Shown piece by piece: positions 36,950 through 45,328 of a stretch of DNA of 64,000 nt. Position numbers and translations under genes: made by a program. Source of the DNA: Thermus brockianus (GTDB taxonomy: Bacteria > Deinococcota > Deinococci > Deinococcales > Thermaceae). The stretch spans positions 124,001 through 188,000 of the forward strand of contig NZ_CP016312.1 in the NCBI RefSeq assembly GCF_001880325.1. Direction: 5' to 3'. How positions within the stretch are numbered: position 1 is the stretch's first letter; each line of letters begins with the position of its first letter. The notes beneath the pieces were generated by a model that worked only from the letters and a program-made list of their open reading frames with translations, was not told where the DNA came from and searched no databases.

Positions 36950-37130
36950 TCTCGCCCCCGCCACCTCCCTCAGCAACCCAACCACCACGCCACTCGCGGA
37001 ACAGGCCCACCAGGGCTACAGTCCCAGGGGGCGCATCAACCTCCACGGCTACAAGCTGCACCTTTTGGTGGACGACGGTTCCTCAGAGCACGCGGAGCAC
37101 TCACCCCTGGGAGTGTGCACGGTCGTATAA
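36950..37130 (+). mobile_element. Transposase fragment (DDE type, remnant)
   Basis: In one plus-strand frame the translation contains QGYSPRGRINLHGYKLHLLVDDG, resembling the central region of IS4/IS5-type DDE transposases, and then stops. No start codon, full domain or terminal repeats are visible. The family assignment is tentative. Confidence 0.45.
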
Positions 37131-37336
37131 AAAGTGCCACTTCCTCCTCAAATCTCCACCCCCACCCTCCTGAGAAGCATCCAACTTCATACGAAGTTGT
37201 GCACCAGGTAAATGAGGTTCACCCGCGCCACCAACCCTCACCCACGCCCGCACCTCTATCCAGTGAAACCCAAGCGAAGGCCTAAACCCACTAAGCTGCA
37301 CCTCCATCCCTTCCTCGCCCACCCCACACATCCCTC

Positions 37337-37848
37337 TCACCCCCTCTCCTCCCCACTCCTCCTACGCAAACCGGTAATGCAGCGTCTTGACCCCCTACAC
37401 CCACCGAAACCCTCGGTTCCGCAGCACAGCAGGCAAGCCTTCCAAGGGTTCCTCGCTCCTATTCGCCAAATGTTCCCTGGTACAAGGGCGAAGCGTAAGG
37501 GAAGTCCCCGCTCGTTCCTCACCGCCACCGGGACATGACCCGCGGTCAGGCAGCAGCGTAGCTTGCAAGCCCCAAGAGGACCTACCCTGATAGCGACATG
37601 CCTTGCCCTTGGATCGGGCCCAAAGGCCAAATTCAGTGGGAGAAGAAGAGGGCGAGGCATTCGGCGAAAGTAGCTATTGGGGTCTTGGACGTTTGCAACC
37701 TTGGGCTTGGAGCGCTTTGAGGGTGTCACTTCCCCAGGCGTAAATGGACACCAAAAAGATTGCAGAGTCAAGAGGGTAAGGACGGTACCCACGGTCAAGC
37801 TTCATGGCACCCCCTCTTCTTGCGCATCTGCGCCTAGAAATCTGGGCA
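37337..37848 (-). mobile_element. Degenerate insertion-sequence remnant A
   Basis: The minus strand encodes MKLDRGYRPYPLDSAIFLVSIYAW, then a frameshift, then a second frame with GLPLRFALVPGN, a phrase typical of transposases. The 37690-37843 part matches remnant B at 39951-40100 with many mismatches and one indel; both share CGCCTAGAAAT at the 5' side. It is no longer able to code for an intact transposase. Confidence 0.6.
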
Positions 37849-37905
37849 ATCGCTAAGGAATAGCATAAACTGCTGGTCCCTAACACACCAGTCTAGACGA
37901 ATAGG

Positions 37906-38742
37906 CTAGTAAAAGCAGGATCCGCTTCGCCATTTGCGTTGCACCCAACTGAGCAGGTACCTCCGGGAAAACTTCGCCAATGACCACGCCGCAAGGATAG
38001 GGAACGCCGCCCAAGGTATCATCTTCTCACGAGCTAACAACATATACGTGTCTAACTCCCCCAGTTCCATCTTCCAAAGGTTAGCTGAAAGACCTGCCCA
38101 TCCCCAAGGAGGTTTTAGCCCGAACGCTAGGCCTTCTTTGAAATAATATGGCGTAAATCCGCTTAGCGCTATTCGGAGCCAGAGTGCGTAATCCTCTGCA
38201 TACCTCTTCTCTGGAAAACGGAAGGATAAGCATCTTCGCAAAACAACAGTTGGGGTTGCAATGAAATTGCGCCACAATAGAGAATACGGCGAAAGAGCTT
38301 TAGGTTCAGAAAAGCTTCTGGGGAGAAAAGTCCCTCCTTTCAGACAGGGCACATAGGCATGTGCCGTAAAAGCAACTGAAGGGTGAGTTGTCATCCAACC
38401 AACCTGTCGCTCCACCTTTTCAGGATGCCACATGTCGTCCGCATCTAGAAAAGCCACATACTCTTCACTAGCTTGCTCCCAACCCCTGTTCCTTGCAGCC
38501 CCCGGCCCCCGGTTTTCAGAAAGAATCACAAAGCGAATATTTAGAGAACTGCTTTGTACGACTCGCCGTACGGCATCTTCGAGCAGAGCAACTGCTTCTG
38601 CAGGATTGCCGTCACTCACAATGATAACTTCTGCTGGAAGCCACGTTTGTAAAGCCACTGACTCCAAAGCCCTCTCCAATGTCCCCTCACATCTGTAGCA
38701 AGGAATAATCACACTTACAGGTGCTCTTCCACTCCGCCTCAT
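37906..38742 (-). CDS. GT2-family glycosyltransferase
   Basis: The 278-residue GT-A enzyme shows VSVIIPCYRCEGTLERALESVALQT at the N-terminus, GPGAARNRGWEQASEEYVAFLDADDMWHPEK with the metal-binding DAD, and a C-terminal AEDYALWLRIAL segment. It should add a sugar to the lipid-linked repeat unit. A hydrophobic stretch near residue 243 may touch the membrane. GC is low compared with the core genome. Its ATG overlaps the stop of the next GT2 gene. Confidence 0.88.
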   Translation of the reverse strand: MRRSGRAPVSVIIPCYRCEGTLERALESVALQTWLPAEVIIVSDGNPAEAVALLEDAVRRVVQSSSLNIRFVILSENRGPGAARNRGWEQASEEYVAFLDADDMWHPEKVERQVGWMTTHPSVAFTAHAYVPCLKGGTFLPRSFSEPKALSPYSLLWRNFIATPTVVLRRCLSFRFPEKRYAEDYALWLRIALSGFTPYYFKEGLAFGLKPPWGWAGLSANLWKMELGELDTYMLLAREKMIPWAAFPILAAWSLAKFSRRYLLSWVQRKWRSGSCFY

Positions 38743-39647
38743 ATACGCCTTTTCCCTCTCACCAACCCTGTAAAGCCCTCGATAGTACCCTTAAGAGCTT
38801 CCCAGCGCCAGGTTGTTTCCTCCCACTTCCCCATCAACATATAGAACAACAAAGCCACACCCCGACGAGCCATAATCCACACAAACTTCATCCATGCTCC
38901 GTGCTTTCTAAGAACATACCCGTTACCCCTTCCATACCTCCTAGCTTTTTCAGCCCCTGGTAATTTGTTCGGATGTGCCACACTCAAAGTCGGCTCATAC
39001 CACACCGAAAACCCGGCCTTTAAAACCCTCAGTCCAAAGTCCGTATCCTCCCCAGCGCCCCAAGGCGTCTCAGAACCAACCCCCAAATGCTCGTCAAAGA
39101 ACACCTTCTCAGTAACGCGGCGCAAGGCAAACAAAACCCAACTTATGGAAAGATGCCACATCTGCCATGGAGAAACCTTTCCCGGCGTTTTCCGCTGCAA
39201 GGGGAAATCCCGGCCTCCTAAATCTGTTGCCCTCACAATCAAAAGGTCTATGTCCGATCTCTTTTCCAAAAAGTCACTTATCTTACTCAGAAAATATGGA
39301 TCGTTATACACACAATCATCATCTGGAAAGGCAACGATCTCTCCTTTTGCATAACGAAGTCCAAAATTACGAGCTCTAGAAAGCCCCTTCCAGCGAACCT
39401 TGAGGTGTCGAACTGGGAAAGAAAAACTAAACCGGCTCAAAACTTCCTTAATCCTTTCATCTGGATTCTGATCTATCAAAATCACTTCAAAGTTTCGATA
39501 TGTTTGGGCTTCTAAAGACAGTAGAAATTTTTCCAATTCCACCGTTCGGTCTACTGTGGCTAAAACCAGCGAAAACCTGATCTTTCTACCCTCCAAGGCG
39601 AGTTTGCTATCCGACACCACATCAGCCCCACGCCTACTCACACTCAC
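38739..39647 (-). CDS. GT2-family glycosyltransferase
   Basis: The ~302-residue GT-A enzyme has FSLVLATVDRTVELEKFLLSLEAQT, SRARNFGLRYAKGEIVAFPDDDCVY with the DDD metal site, and GAGEDTDFGLRVLKAG. The start is uncertain: GTG at 39647 or 39643 follows GGTGGAGGT, while an upstream TTG at 39668 is also in frame. It is low in GC and, with its neighbour, is bracketed by insertion-sequence remnants A and B. Confidence 0.85.
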   Translation of the reverse strand: MSVSRRGADVVSDSKLALEGRKIRFSLVLATVDRTVELEKFLLSLEAQTYRNFEVILIDQNPDERIKEVLSRFSFSFPVRHLKVRWKGLSRARNFGLRYAKGEIVAFPDDDCVYNDPYFLSKISDFLEKRSDIDLLIVRATDLGGRDFPLQRKTPGKVSPWQMWHLSISWVLFALRRVTEKVFFDEHLGVGSETPWGAGEDTDFGLRVLKAGFSVWYEPTLSVAHPNKLPGAEKARRYGRGNGYVLRKHGAWMKFVWIMARRGVALLFYMLMGKWEETTWRWEALKGTIEGFTGLVRGKRRI

Positions 39648-39886
39648 ACCTCCACCCTTGCCAGCCAAGTTATACCCAGCGCATTATAACGCGACGTGGT
39701 ATAGACGCCCCTGATGCCTATGCCAGACTTGCCGATTCTTCCGGATACACTCCAGGAACCTAGGGTAAAAGGCAACACCATGTCCCCCATACCACCCTCT
39801 CATGCTCTTACGCGCCGCACCTGGTCCCATCCTCACGCAAAAGCACACGCCACCCCAGAAGGAAGCGTTCTGAAGCGTTCTGTTGT

Positions 39887-39910
39887 ATCCCCCTTTTGGC
39901 AAAGGGGGAT
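39887..39910. repeat. Perfect 10-bp stem hairpin
   Basis: ATCCCCCTTT (39887-39896) and AAAGGGGGAT (39901-39910) pair around TGGC. No T-tract follows on either strand, so it may be an element end rather than a terminator. Confidence 0.5.
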
Positions 39911-39950
39911 TAAGCCCTACGGTTACCTAGCTGCGACGCGCGTGGGATTG

Positions 39951-40100
39951 ATGCAGCCTTGGACTCGGAGGGCTTCGAGGGTATCGCCTACCCAGGCGTA
40001 AATCGATACCAAAAGGGCTGCAGAGTCTAGAGGGTAAAGGAAGTGCTAACGGTCAAGCTTCACTTGACCCCCTACTTTGCGCATTTACGCCTAGAAATAA
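39951..40100 (-). mobile_element. Degenerate insertion-sequence remnant B
   Basis: The minus strand encodes VKLDR, a stop, then YPLDSAALLVSIYAWVGDTLEALRVQGC, clearly homologous to remnant A (YPLDSAIFLVSIYAWGSDTLKALQAQGC). CCAGGCGTAAAT and CGGTCAAGCTTCA are shared with the same spacing. Only the N-terminal part of the transposase remains. Confidence 0.65.
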
Positions 40101-40192
40101 AGCAAGGGGCACATTAGTTAAGAGAATCCTTCTCGTTCACGTACCACTTTCGATAGCCCTTTCACGCGGAACCAGTTCCCCCTAAGTCCGAA

Positions 40193-41074
40193 CTAGGCGG
40201 CCCTAGCCCAGAGGACAAGACCCCTCGAATCCCAGCGGCGTATCACGGGGTAGTTCACTGTCCCCACCTCCTGGGCCCAAGGCACCGGCCTCCCTTCCAA
40301 CCGGAAGCGCAGGGAGCGGTAGGGCAAGGGGCCATGCGCGTACCCGAAGAACTCGTCTATAGGCCCCGTGTAGATGAGGTACCGGTACCGCACCTCCCCC
40401 TCCACCTCCCGCCAGTCCGCCCCCAGGAGCACCTTGATGTTGGGGTGCCGGAGCATCCGCCGGAAAAGGGCCGTGTACCCCTCCTTGGGCATAGCTTGGT
40501 AGGCGTCCTGGAAGTAGCGGGTATCGTAGCTCACAAGAACAGGCACCCGCGCCGTCACGGAAGGGGAAAGCTCCTCGGGGCGCATTCCCCACTGCTTCAG
40601 GGTGTACCCCTCAAAGACGTTTTTGTACACGTAGTCCGCCAGGAAGCGAAGGTCAGGGTCGTCCTCCTGTTTGAGCCGAAGGATGGGCACCCGGGCCCCG
40701 TAGCCAAAGCGCCCTATGAGTTTCTCCTCCAGGCGGTCCGCTACCCGATTGGAGAAGAGGGCTCGCAGGGAGGCCAGGCTAAAGGGCAGGGGAATCTCCT
40801 TCCCCTCCACCACCGCCCGCACCCGGTGGAAGTAGGGGCGCCACTCGGTGAAGCGGGAGAGGTATTCAAACACCTTCCGGCTCTCCGTGTGGAAGATATG
40901 GGGACCGTAGCGGTGGACCAAAACCCCCCGCTCGTCCATCTCATCGTAGGCGTTCCCCCCGATGTGGTCCCGCCTCTCCACCACCAGGACCCGCTTCCCC
41001 AGCTCCGAGGCGATCCGCTCCGCCAAGGTGGCCCCGGTGAAACCCGCGCCCACGATGAGGTAGTCCGCTTTCAC
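40193..41074 (-). pseudogene. glf: UDP-galactopyranose mutase, 3'-truncated
   Basis: Glf converts UDP-galactopyranose to UDP-galactofuranose using FAD. The first ~275 residues look intact: FAD motif DYLIVGAGFTGATLAERIA, GGNAYDEMDERGVLVHRYGPHIFHT, VFEGYTLKQWG and YTGPIDEFFGY. After VGTVNYP, where other Glf proteins continue about 70-90 residues with a TRITEFK-type motif, this sequence diverges and stops at 293 residues. The lost part carries conserved substrate-site residues, so activity is doubtful. The break lies about 90 nt from IS remnant B. The GTG start overlaps the flippase stop. Confidence 0.75.
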
Positions 41075-42342
41075 CGAGCTACCTCCCATGGAAGACGTCG
41101 CCGCACGTGTAAGTACCACAACATGCTTCCTGTGACCAAAGCCTCCACCAAGACCACCGCCCACGCAAGCCCCTGGGGGCCCCAGAGATAGCTAAATACA
41201 CTCGCCGAGGCCAGGTTCACCAACCCAGCCCCTACAATAATAGCGTGGAAGGCCCGGTCCATCCCCCAAGCCAACATCCACTGGATTCCCAGAAGGTTGG
41301 ATAGGGCAATAAGAGGAAGCAAGAAGACCAAGGTGCGCATAAGCGGGACCGCCCCCTCATAACCTGGGCCCAAAAGGAGGCGGACCACCCATGGGGCAAG
41401 AAGGCCAAGCAGCAAGGCGCCCCCCATTCCTATTCCCCCCATAAGAAGGAAAACCCGGCTGGCCAAACGCCCCGCTTCCTTGGGATCCTCCCTAACCCCA
41501 TGGGCAAAGCGGGGGAAAAAAACCCGGCTAAAAGGATCCACCATGGCTAAAAAGGCCTTAGTAATTCGCTCCGCTCCCCCGTAAAGACCCACCTGGGCCG
41601 GAGGAGCAAAAAAGCTCAGGATTAAAGGATTCGCCGCTGTATACAGGCTAACAGCCAAGCGAAAAAAGAAGAGGCCAAAACCCAAACGGAGGAAACGCCA
41701 ACCATCCCCTAAGTTTGGTAAACGGATGGGGAAATCTCTCTTCAACCAAAAGGTACCCATAATCGTCGCCACTAAGGCCCCCGCCCCGTTCAGAAAAAGG
41801 GGCCAGTGGACCTGCTCCGGCGAACGCACCCACACAAGCACACCTGCCGTAGCCAAGGCCCGGGTAAGCACCTCTAAGAGAGCCACCTCCCGCATCCTCT
41901 CCAACCCCTGGAAAAACCACACCGGGCTAAATCCCCAAGCCACCGCCCAAAAGAAAGCGGCTAAAACCACCTCCTCCTTACCCTTCAGGCTTGGAAGCCC
42001 TTGGACCAGTAGGGCCAAAGACAATGCGGGGACCGCTAAGAGGGCCTTCGCACCTAAAACCCCGGCGAAGATGTGGGCGAGGGCTTCCCTGTCCTCTCGA
42101 TGGCGGGCTACCTCACGCGTCCCGGAAAGGGTAAACCCATACTCCACCACGAGCTGCAGGTAAACCGCCAAGGACTGCCCCAGCGCTAAAACGCCAAACC
42201 CCTCCGGCCCAAGGACTCGGGCTAGGTAAGGGAGAGTAACCAGGGGAAACAAATAGTTGGCTCCTTGAGCCAGGTAAAGGTAAAGGAGGTTCCGTCCCGT
42301 GCGGGAACCTAGCAACGCAACAAGGCGGCGCACATGGCGCAA
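41071..42342 (-). CDS. Wzx-type polysaccharide flippase
   Basis: The 423-residue membrane protein has about twelve helices and belongs to the PST/MOP family that moves lipid-linked repeat units across the inner membrane. The N-terminal NLLYLYLAQGANYLFPLVTLPYLARVLGPEGFG is highly typical. TTG at 42342 or GTG at 42333 may be the start, directly after the stop of the epimerase fragment. GC is intermediate. Confidence 0.88.
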   Translation of the reverse strand: MRHVRRLVALLGSRTGRNLLYLYLAQGANYLFPLVTLPYLARVLGPEGFGVLALGQSLAVYLQLVVEYGFTLSGTREVARHREDREALAHIFAGVLGAKALLAVPALSLALLVQGLPSLKGKEEVVLAAFFWAVAWGFSPVWFFQGLERMREVALLEVLTRALATAGVLVWVRSPEQVHWPLFLNGAGALVATIMGTFWLKRDFPIRLPNLGDGWRFLRLGFGLFFFRLAVSLYTAANPLILSFFAPPAQVGLYGGAERITKAFLAMVDPFSRVFFPRFAHGVREDPKEAGRLASRVFLLMGGIGMGGALLLGLLAPWVVRLLLGPGYEGAVPLMRTLVFLLPLIALSNLLGIQWMLAWGMDRAFHAIIVGAGLVNLASASVFSYLWGPQGLAWAVVLVEALVTGSMLWYLHVRRRLPWEVAR

Positions 42343-42343
42343 G

Positions 42344-42922
42344 CTAACGATCGCCCATCACCTCCCTAAAGTACGCAATGGTCCGCATCAAGCCCTCTCG
42401 CACCGGAACCCGCGGCTCCCACCCCAGGAGGCGCCTCGCCAAGGAGATGTCCGGCCGGCGTTGCTTGGGGTCGTCCTCCGGCAGGGGGCGGAAGACAATG
42501 GGAGAAGGGCTTCCCGTAAGCTCCTTTACCAACTGGGCGAGCTCCAGAACCCGGTACTCCTCCGGGTTCCCCAGGTTCACCGGGTAGGGGTAGTCCACCT
42601 CCATAAGGCGCCGGATTCCCTCTATTAGGTCGTCCACGTAGCAGAAGGACCGGGTCTGGCTCCCGTCGCCAAACACCGTGAGGGGCTCCCCTCTGAGGGC
42701 TTGAACGATGAAGGCGGACACCACCCGCCCGTCCTTCGGGTCCATGCAGAGGCCGTAGGTGTTCTGGCAGAAAACCCCGTTGCCCGCCACAAAGTTCTCG
42801 CCCCCCGGCACAGAGAAATCACAGACTGTGGCCATTGCCAAATAAGGCTGCACCTCCTCTACCCGACTCCAAACGATATCCTCTCCTAGCCTTGCAGTTC
42901 TTAAAAAGAATCTGCGCTCACA
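42344..42922 (-). pseudogene. Intein C-terminus fused to the C-terminal half of a UDP-glucuronate decarboxylase-like epimerase
   Basis: The downstream part (from [26 protein letters not shown] to the end, ~144 residues) is the C-terminal half of a UXS-type extended [21 protein letters not shown] is conserved. The N-terminal Rossmann half is absent. Directly upstream, in frame, the sequence reads [14 protein letters not shown], then [14 protein letters not shown] and GNGVFCQN, which match intein blocks F and G with the terminal Asn and a Thr +1 residue; the penultimate His is Gln. The junction lies exactly where other UXS proteins have IFN-TYG. The frame stays open to a TAG at 42923-42925. Only a GTG (42853) offers a start, so this is most likely a relic; a split-intein C-half cannot be excluded. 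Confidence 0.8.
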
Positions 42923-42925
42923 CTA

Positions 42926-43043
42926 CACCCCGCCCACACGGGCACCATCCCCACCAAACTATAACACCTTGCAGGACCCCCTAAAAACCCTCGGGAAGCA
43001 CATAACCAAAACCTGGGCCAATGGTCAGGGAGAATAAGAGGGT
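42926..43043. other. Junction between the epimerase-intein fragment and repeat copy 2
   Basis: The 118 nt are A/C-rich and hold no gene. The breakpoint that removed the N-extein and the rest of the intein must lie here or at 42923. AGAATAAG just before 43044 may be part of the promoter of the next gene. Confidence 0.4.
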
Positions 43044-43529
43044 ATGCGAAGAGTTTGGCTAAGCTTCTTCATACTCCTCCTCCCCTTGGCCCGCGCCCAA
43101 GAGTGGCGGCTCACCCGGAGCCAAAGCCTCACCCAGGAGGGCGCCACAGCCTGGCGGTACACCCTAAGCCCCGTGGGCAAAGAAGCCAGGGAACTCTGGC
43201 AAAGGCTCGCCCTCCAGTACCAGGACCACCTGCGGGCCGGGTACCGAGTAGACCTGGGAAGCTGGCGGCTCTACTTCCTTGGGGGGAGGCTCAGACTAGA
43301 GCCCCACTGCCCAAAGGTAAACCCCGCCTGCCTCACCTTCGGCGCCTTGCCCGTGGAGAAGACGGTACAAGACCGCTTCCTCCTAGAGCTAAGCGGCCTC
43401 CTGGACCAGGCCCTGGCCCAGGCCCGGGCCACGAGGGGCACCCTCACCCTCTCCCAGCTTTTCCGGGTAGAGGTCAAGCGAGGCCAGACCCCACCCTACC
43501 CGGCAAGGCCCTCGGGCTGGGCCCCCTAG
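43044..43529 (+). CDS. Secreted protein of unknown function, copy 2 (direct repeat)
   Basis: The 161-residue protein has a signal peptide (MRRVWLSFFILLLPLARA) followed by a mature domain almost identical to the 31922-32407 product. Differences include S/G, G/R and G/Q changes near the C-terminus. It lies 18 nt before the LptD-like gene in the same direction, so this is probably the original location and the partner in function. No known family recognised. Confidence 0.7.
   Translation: MRRVWLSFFILLLPLARAQEWRLTRSQSLTQEGATAWRYTLSPVGKEARELWQRLALQYQDHLRAGYRVDLGSWRLYFLGGRLRLEPHCPKVNPACLTFGALPVEKTVQDRFLLELSGLLDQALAQARATRGTLTLSQLFRVEVKRGQTPPYPARPSGWAP
43104..43520 (+). repeat. Right copy of the 417-bp direct repeat flanking the island
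   Basis: It matches 31982-32398 without gaps. The distance between copies is about 11.1 kb, and the DNA between is the polysaccharide cluster. Confidence 0.9.
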
Positions 43530-43534
43530 TCTGG

Positions 43535-43540
43535 TATCGT
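43535..43540 (+). promoter_or_regulatory. -10 box before the LptD-like gene
   Basis: TATCGT lies 7 nt before the ATG, predicting a leaderless transcript. Confidence 0.4.
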
Positions 43541-43547
43541 CTTAGCC

Positions 43548-45170
43548 ATGAGGCGCCTACTCCCCCTCTTAGCCCTTTGGGGAAGCTTGGCCTTGGCGGG
43601 CCCTTGCGCCCAAAGGCCCTACACCTTGGAAACGGAAGAGGGACTACTGGGCGGAGAAGAACTCACCTACGATGGGGAAGAGCTCGTTTTTGAGGGACGC
43701 GCTTGTCTAGAACGGGAAGGCCTTCTCCTCGAGGCCCCCCTCATCCGCTACCGCGAGGAGGCCAGGGCCTTTTTCGCCGAGGGGCTCACCGGGGAGGCCG
43801 AGGGGTGGCGCCTCCAGGCGGAGCGCCTCGAGGGCAAGGCCCTAAAGGGCGTTAGGCTTGCGCGGGGGAAGCTTCGGGCGGAAGCGGAAAGCGTCCTCCT
43901 GGAAACCCCCCCCTTGGGCCAAGGGATCCTCCTAGAGTCCCCCGCCTACCGGGTAAAGGCGGAAGAGGCCCGCTTCGGCCAAAAGGAAGCCCTCCTCAGA
44001 GGGTTCTTGGCCACGCCCTGCCCCTGCGGGGAGGACGTGCGCCTTTCCATGGAGGAGGCGCGGTTTGACGTGGCCACCGGGGAGCTCGTGGGGGAAGCGA
44101 GCCTGGGCCTCTGGGCGCTGGACATCCCCCTGGGCGAGGCCCGGGCAAACGCCAACCGCAGACCCCCCTTGGAAAGCCCCCTGGTCCTGGGGAGCACCGC
44201 AGACGGGGGGTGGAGCGTAGGGGTTAAGGGCTTCCCCCTCCCCAGGCCTGGGGAGGAAATCGGCCGCTGGGAGCGGCGCTTCACCCTCCTGGCCACGGGC
44301 CTTGGGACCGAAAAGGCGGCCCTTCTCGTGGGCTACCGGGAGGGAAACCGGGGCATGGAGGCCCAGCTGGGCTACGCCCCCGGGGTGAGGGCCTTCTTTG
44401 ACGACCTCTTCTTCGCCGCAAGCCCCAAGCCCCCCGATGCCGACACCCCCCGCCTCGAGGTCCGCTACCGCCCCACCTTCCGCCTGGAAGGCCTGACCCT
44501 GAACCCCCTTCTCCGCTACGCGGAAACGGGTAGGAGCCAAGGCTGGACCTTGGGGCTCGAGGCCGCCTACCGGGCCACCCTGGAGGAAGGTCCCTTCCGC
44601 TTAACCTTTACGCCCTCCCTCCTCGCTACCCTCTACCCTGGGAGCGCCTACGCGCCCTACCTGGCCCTAGGCGGAAGCGTGGAAGGAAGCTTCCGGGAAG
44701 GGGAGCTTTCCCTAAGGGCAGGGTACGCCGGGAGGCTAGAACCCTTGGGCCAGACCCCACCCTTCACCTACGAGAACCGGGACGAATTCCAGCGGTTTTT
44801 CCTGGAGGGAACCTATGGCCCCTTGGGCCTCGGCTACACCCTGGAAAACCCCCTGGGGGACCGGCTGGAGCGCCTGGAAGGGCGCTTCCAAGACCCAAAC
44901 CTAGGAGGCTTCCGGGTAGCCTACGTGCGGGGGAGCCTGGAGGAGGTCCGCCTCGCCTACGCCATGCCCCTCCCCGACCGGACCTGCTGCCAGGCCCTGT
45001 GGCTTGCCCCAGAGGTAGGCTTGGGCGGCGGGGAACTCACCCGCTATGGCCTCACCCTCCGCCTCTACGATGGCTGCATGGCCTACGAGCTTCGGGCGCA
45101 AAACGTCCTTAAGGGGCAGTACAGCGAAACCACAGGGTGGAGCCTCACCTTCGGCCTTTCCCTGCGCTAG
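43548..45170 (+). CDS. LptD/OstA-like outer-membrane protein
   Basis: The 540-residue protein has a signal peptide, an OstA-like beta-jellyroll region (residues ~20-190, with repeats such as GLLLEAPLIRYREEARAFFAEG and a LLRGFLATPCPCGEDVRL segment with two Cys) and a C-terminal beta-barrel region ending in an aliphatic/Arg tail (LTFGLSLR). This layout resembles LptD, which inserts lipopolysaccharide in other bacteria. Length is shorter than the ~780 residues of E. coli LptD. The cargo in a Thermus-type envelope is not known. Confidence 0.7.
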   Translation: MRRLLPLLALWGSLALAGPCAQRPYTLETEEGLLGGEELTYDGEELVFEGRACLEREGLLLEAPLIRYREEARAFFAEGLTGEAEGWRLQAERLEGKALKGVRLARGKLRAEAESVLLETPPLGQGILLESPAYRVKAEEARFGQKEALLRGFLATPCPCGEDVRLSMEEARFDVATGELVGEASLGLWALDIPLGEARANANRRPPLESPLVLGSTADGGWSVGVKGFPLPRPGEEIGRWERRFTLLATGLGTEKAALLVGYREGNRGMEAQLGYAPGVRAFFDDLFFAASPKPPDADTPRLEVRYRPTFRLEGLTLNPLLRYAETGRSQGWTLGLEAAYRATLEEGPFRLTFTPSLLATLYPGSAYAPYLALGGSVEGSFREGELSLRAGYAGRLEPLGQTPPFTYENRDEFQRFFLEGTYGPLGLGYTLENPLGDRLERLEGRFQDPNLGGFRVAYVRGSLEEVRLAYAMPLPDRTCCQALWLAPEVGLGGGELTRYGLTLRLYDGCMAYELRAQNVLKGQYSETTGWSLTFGLSLR

Positions 45171-45325
45171 GATGGCCCTATACCGGGAGGAGACCCAGAC
45201 ACCTGGCCGGGCGCCCAAAGAAGCTGGAGGGGCGCATTCCAGGGCAGGAAGGGGCCTTCCACAAGGCCATGCTGGTCTTTCCCGCCATAGGGGTGGTCTT
45301 GGCCCTTATTAGCCTCCTGCGCTAG
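45137..45325 (+). CDS. Possible small membrane protein
   Basis: The frame ends with RPKKLEGRIPGQEGAFHKAM followed by a hydrophobic helix (LVFPAIGVVLALISLLR). Third codon positions are G/C-rich as in real genes. The start is unresolved: the GTG at 45137 lies inside the LptD-like gene, and GGGAGGAG near 45185 suggests a later non-standard start. It may be a tail-anchored protein of about 40-50 residues. Confidence 0.35.
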   Translation: MEPHLRPFPALGWPYTGRRPRHLAGRPKKLEGRIPGQEGAFHKAMLVFPAIGVVLALISLLR

Positions 45326-45328
45326 GCC

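Larger units (their letters stand above)
36817..37905. other. Gene-poor stretch with degraded insertion sequences
   Basis: No intact gene was found in about 1.1 kb. It contains a plus-strand transposase fragment near 36950-37130 and a minus-strand transposase remnant across 37337-37848. A perfect hairpin CAACTTC-ATAC-GAAGTTG lies at 37182-37199. Frames on both strands are short and broken. Confidence 0.6.
39648..40192. other. Gene-poor stretch with an IS remnant and a perfect hairpin
   Basis: I see no intact gene in these 545 nt. A tandem pair GAAGCGTTCT lies near 39872-39891, overlapping the base of a perfect hairpin at 39887-39910. The IS remnant B follows. The truncated glf gene ends at 40193. 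Confidence 0.5.

Noticed and set aside
37182-37199. Sequence resembling loxP arms (ATACGAAGTT)
   Set aside because: It is only a 7-bp hairpin with a 4-nt loop, with no 8-nt spacer and no second site, so the similarity is most likely chance.
39684-39902. Minus-strand 72-codon frame between the GT2 gene and glf
   Set aside because: No recognisable domain, poor codon use, and overlap with repeats and a hairpin make it unlikely to be a gene.
42344-42853. Natural split intein with a functional C-half
   Set aside because: Not excluded, but no N-half is in the window, the only start (GTG) has a poorly spaced ribosome site, and the locus is full of breakpoints. A relic is the simpler reading.
43044-43529. 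Assembly duplication artefact as explanation for the direct repeat
   Set aside because: The copies differ at about 15 positions and have different signal peptides and flanks, so they are real diverged copies.
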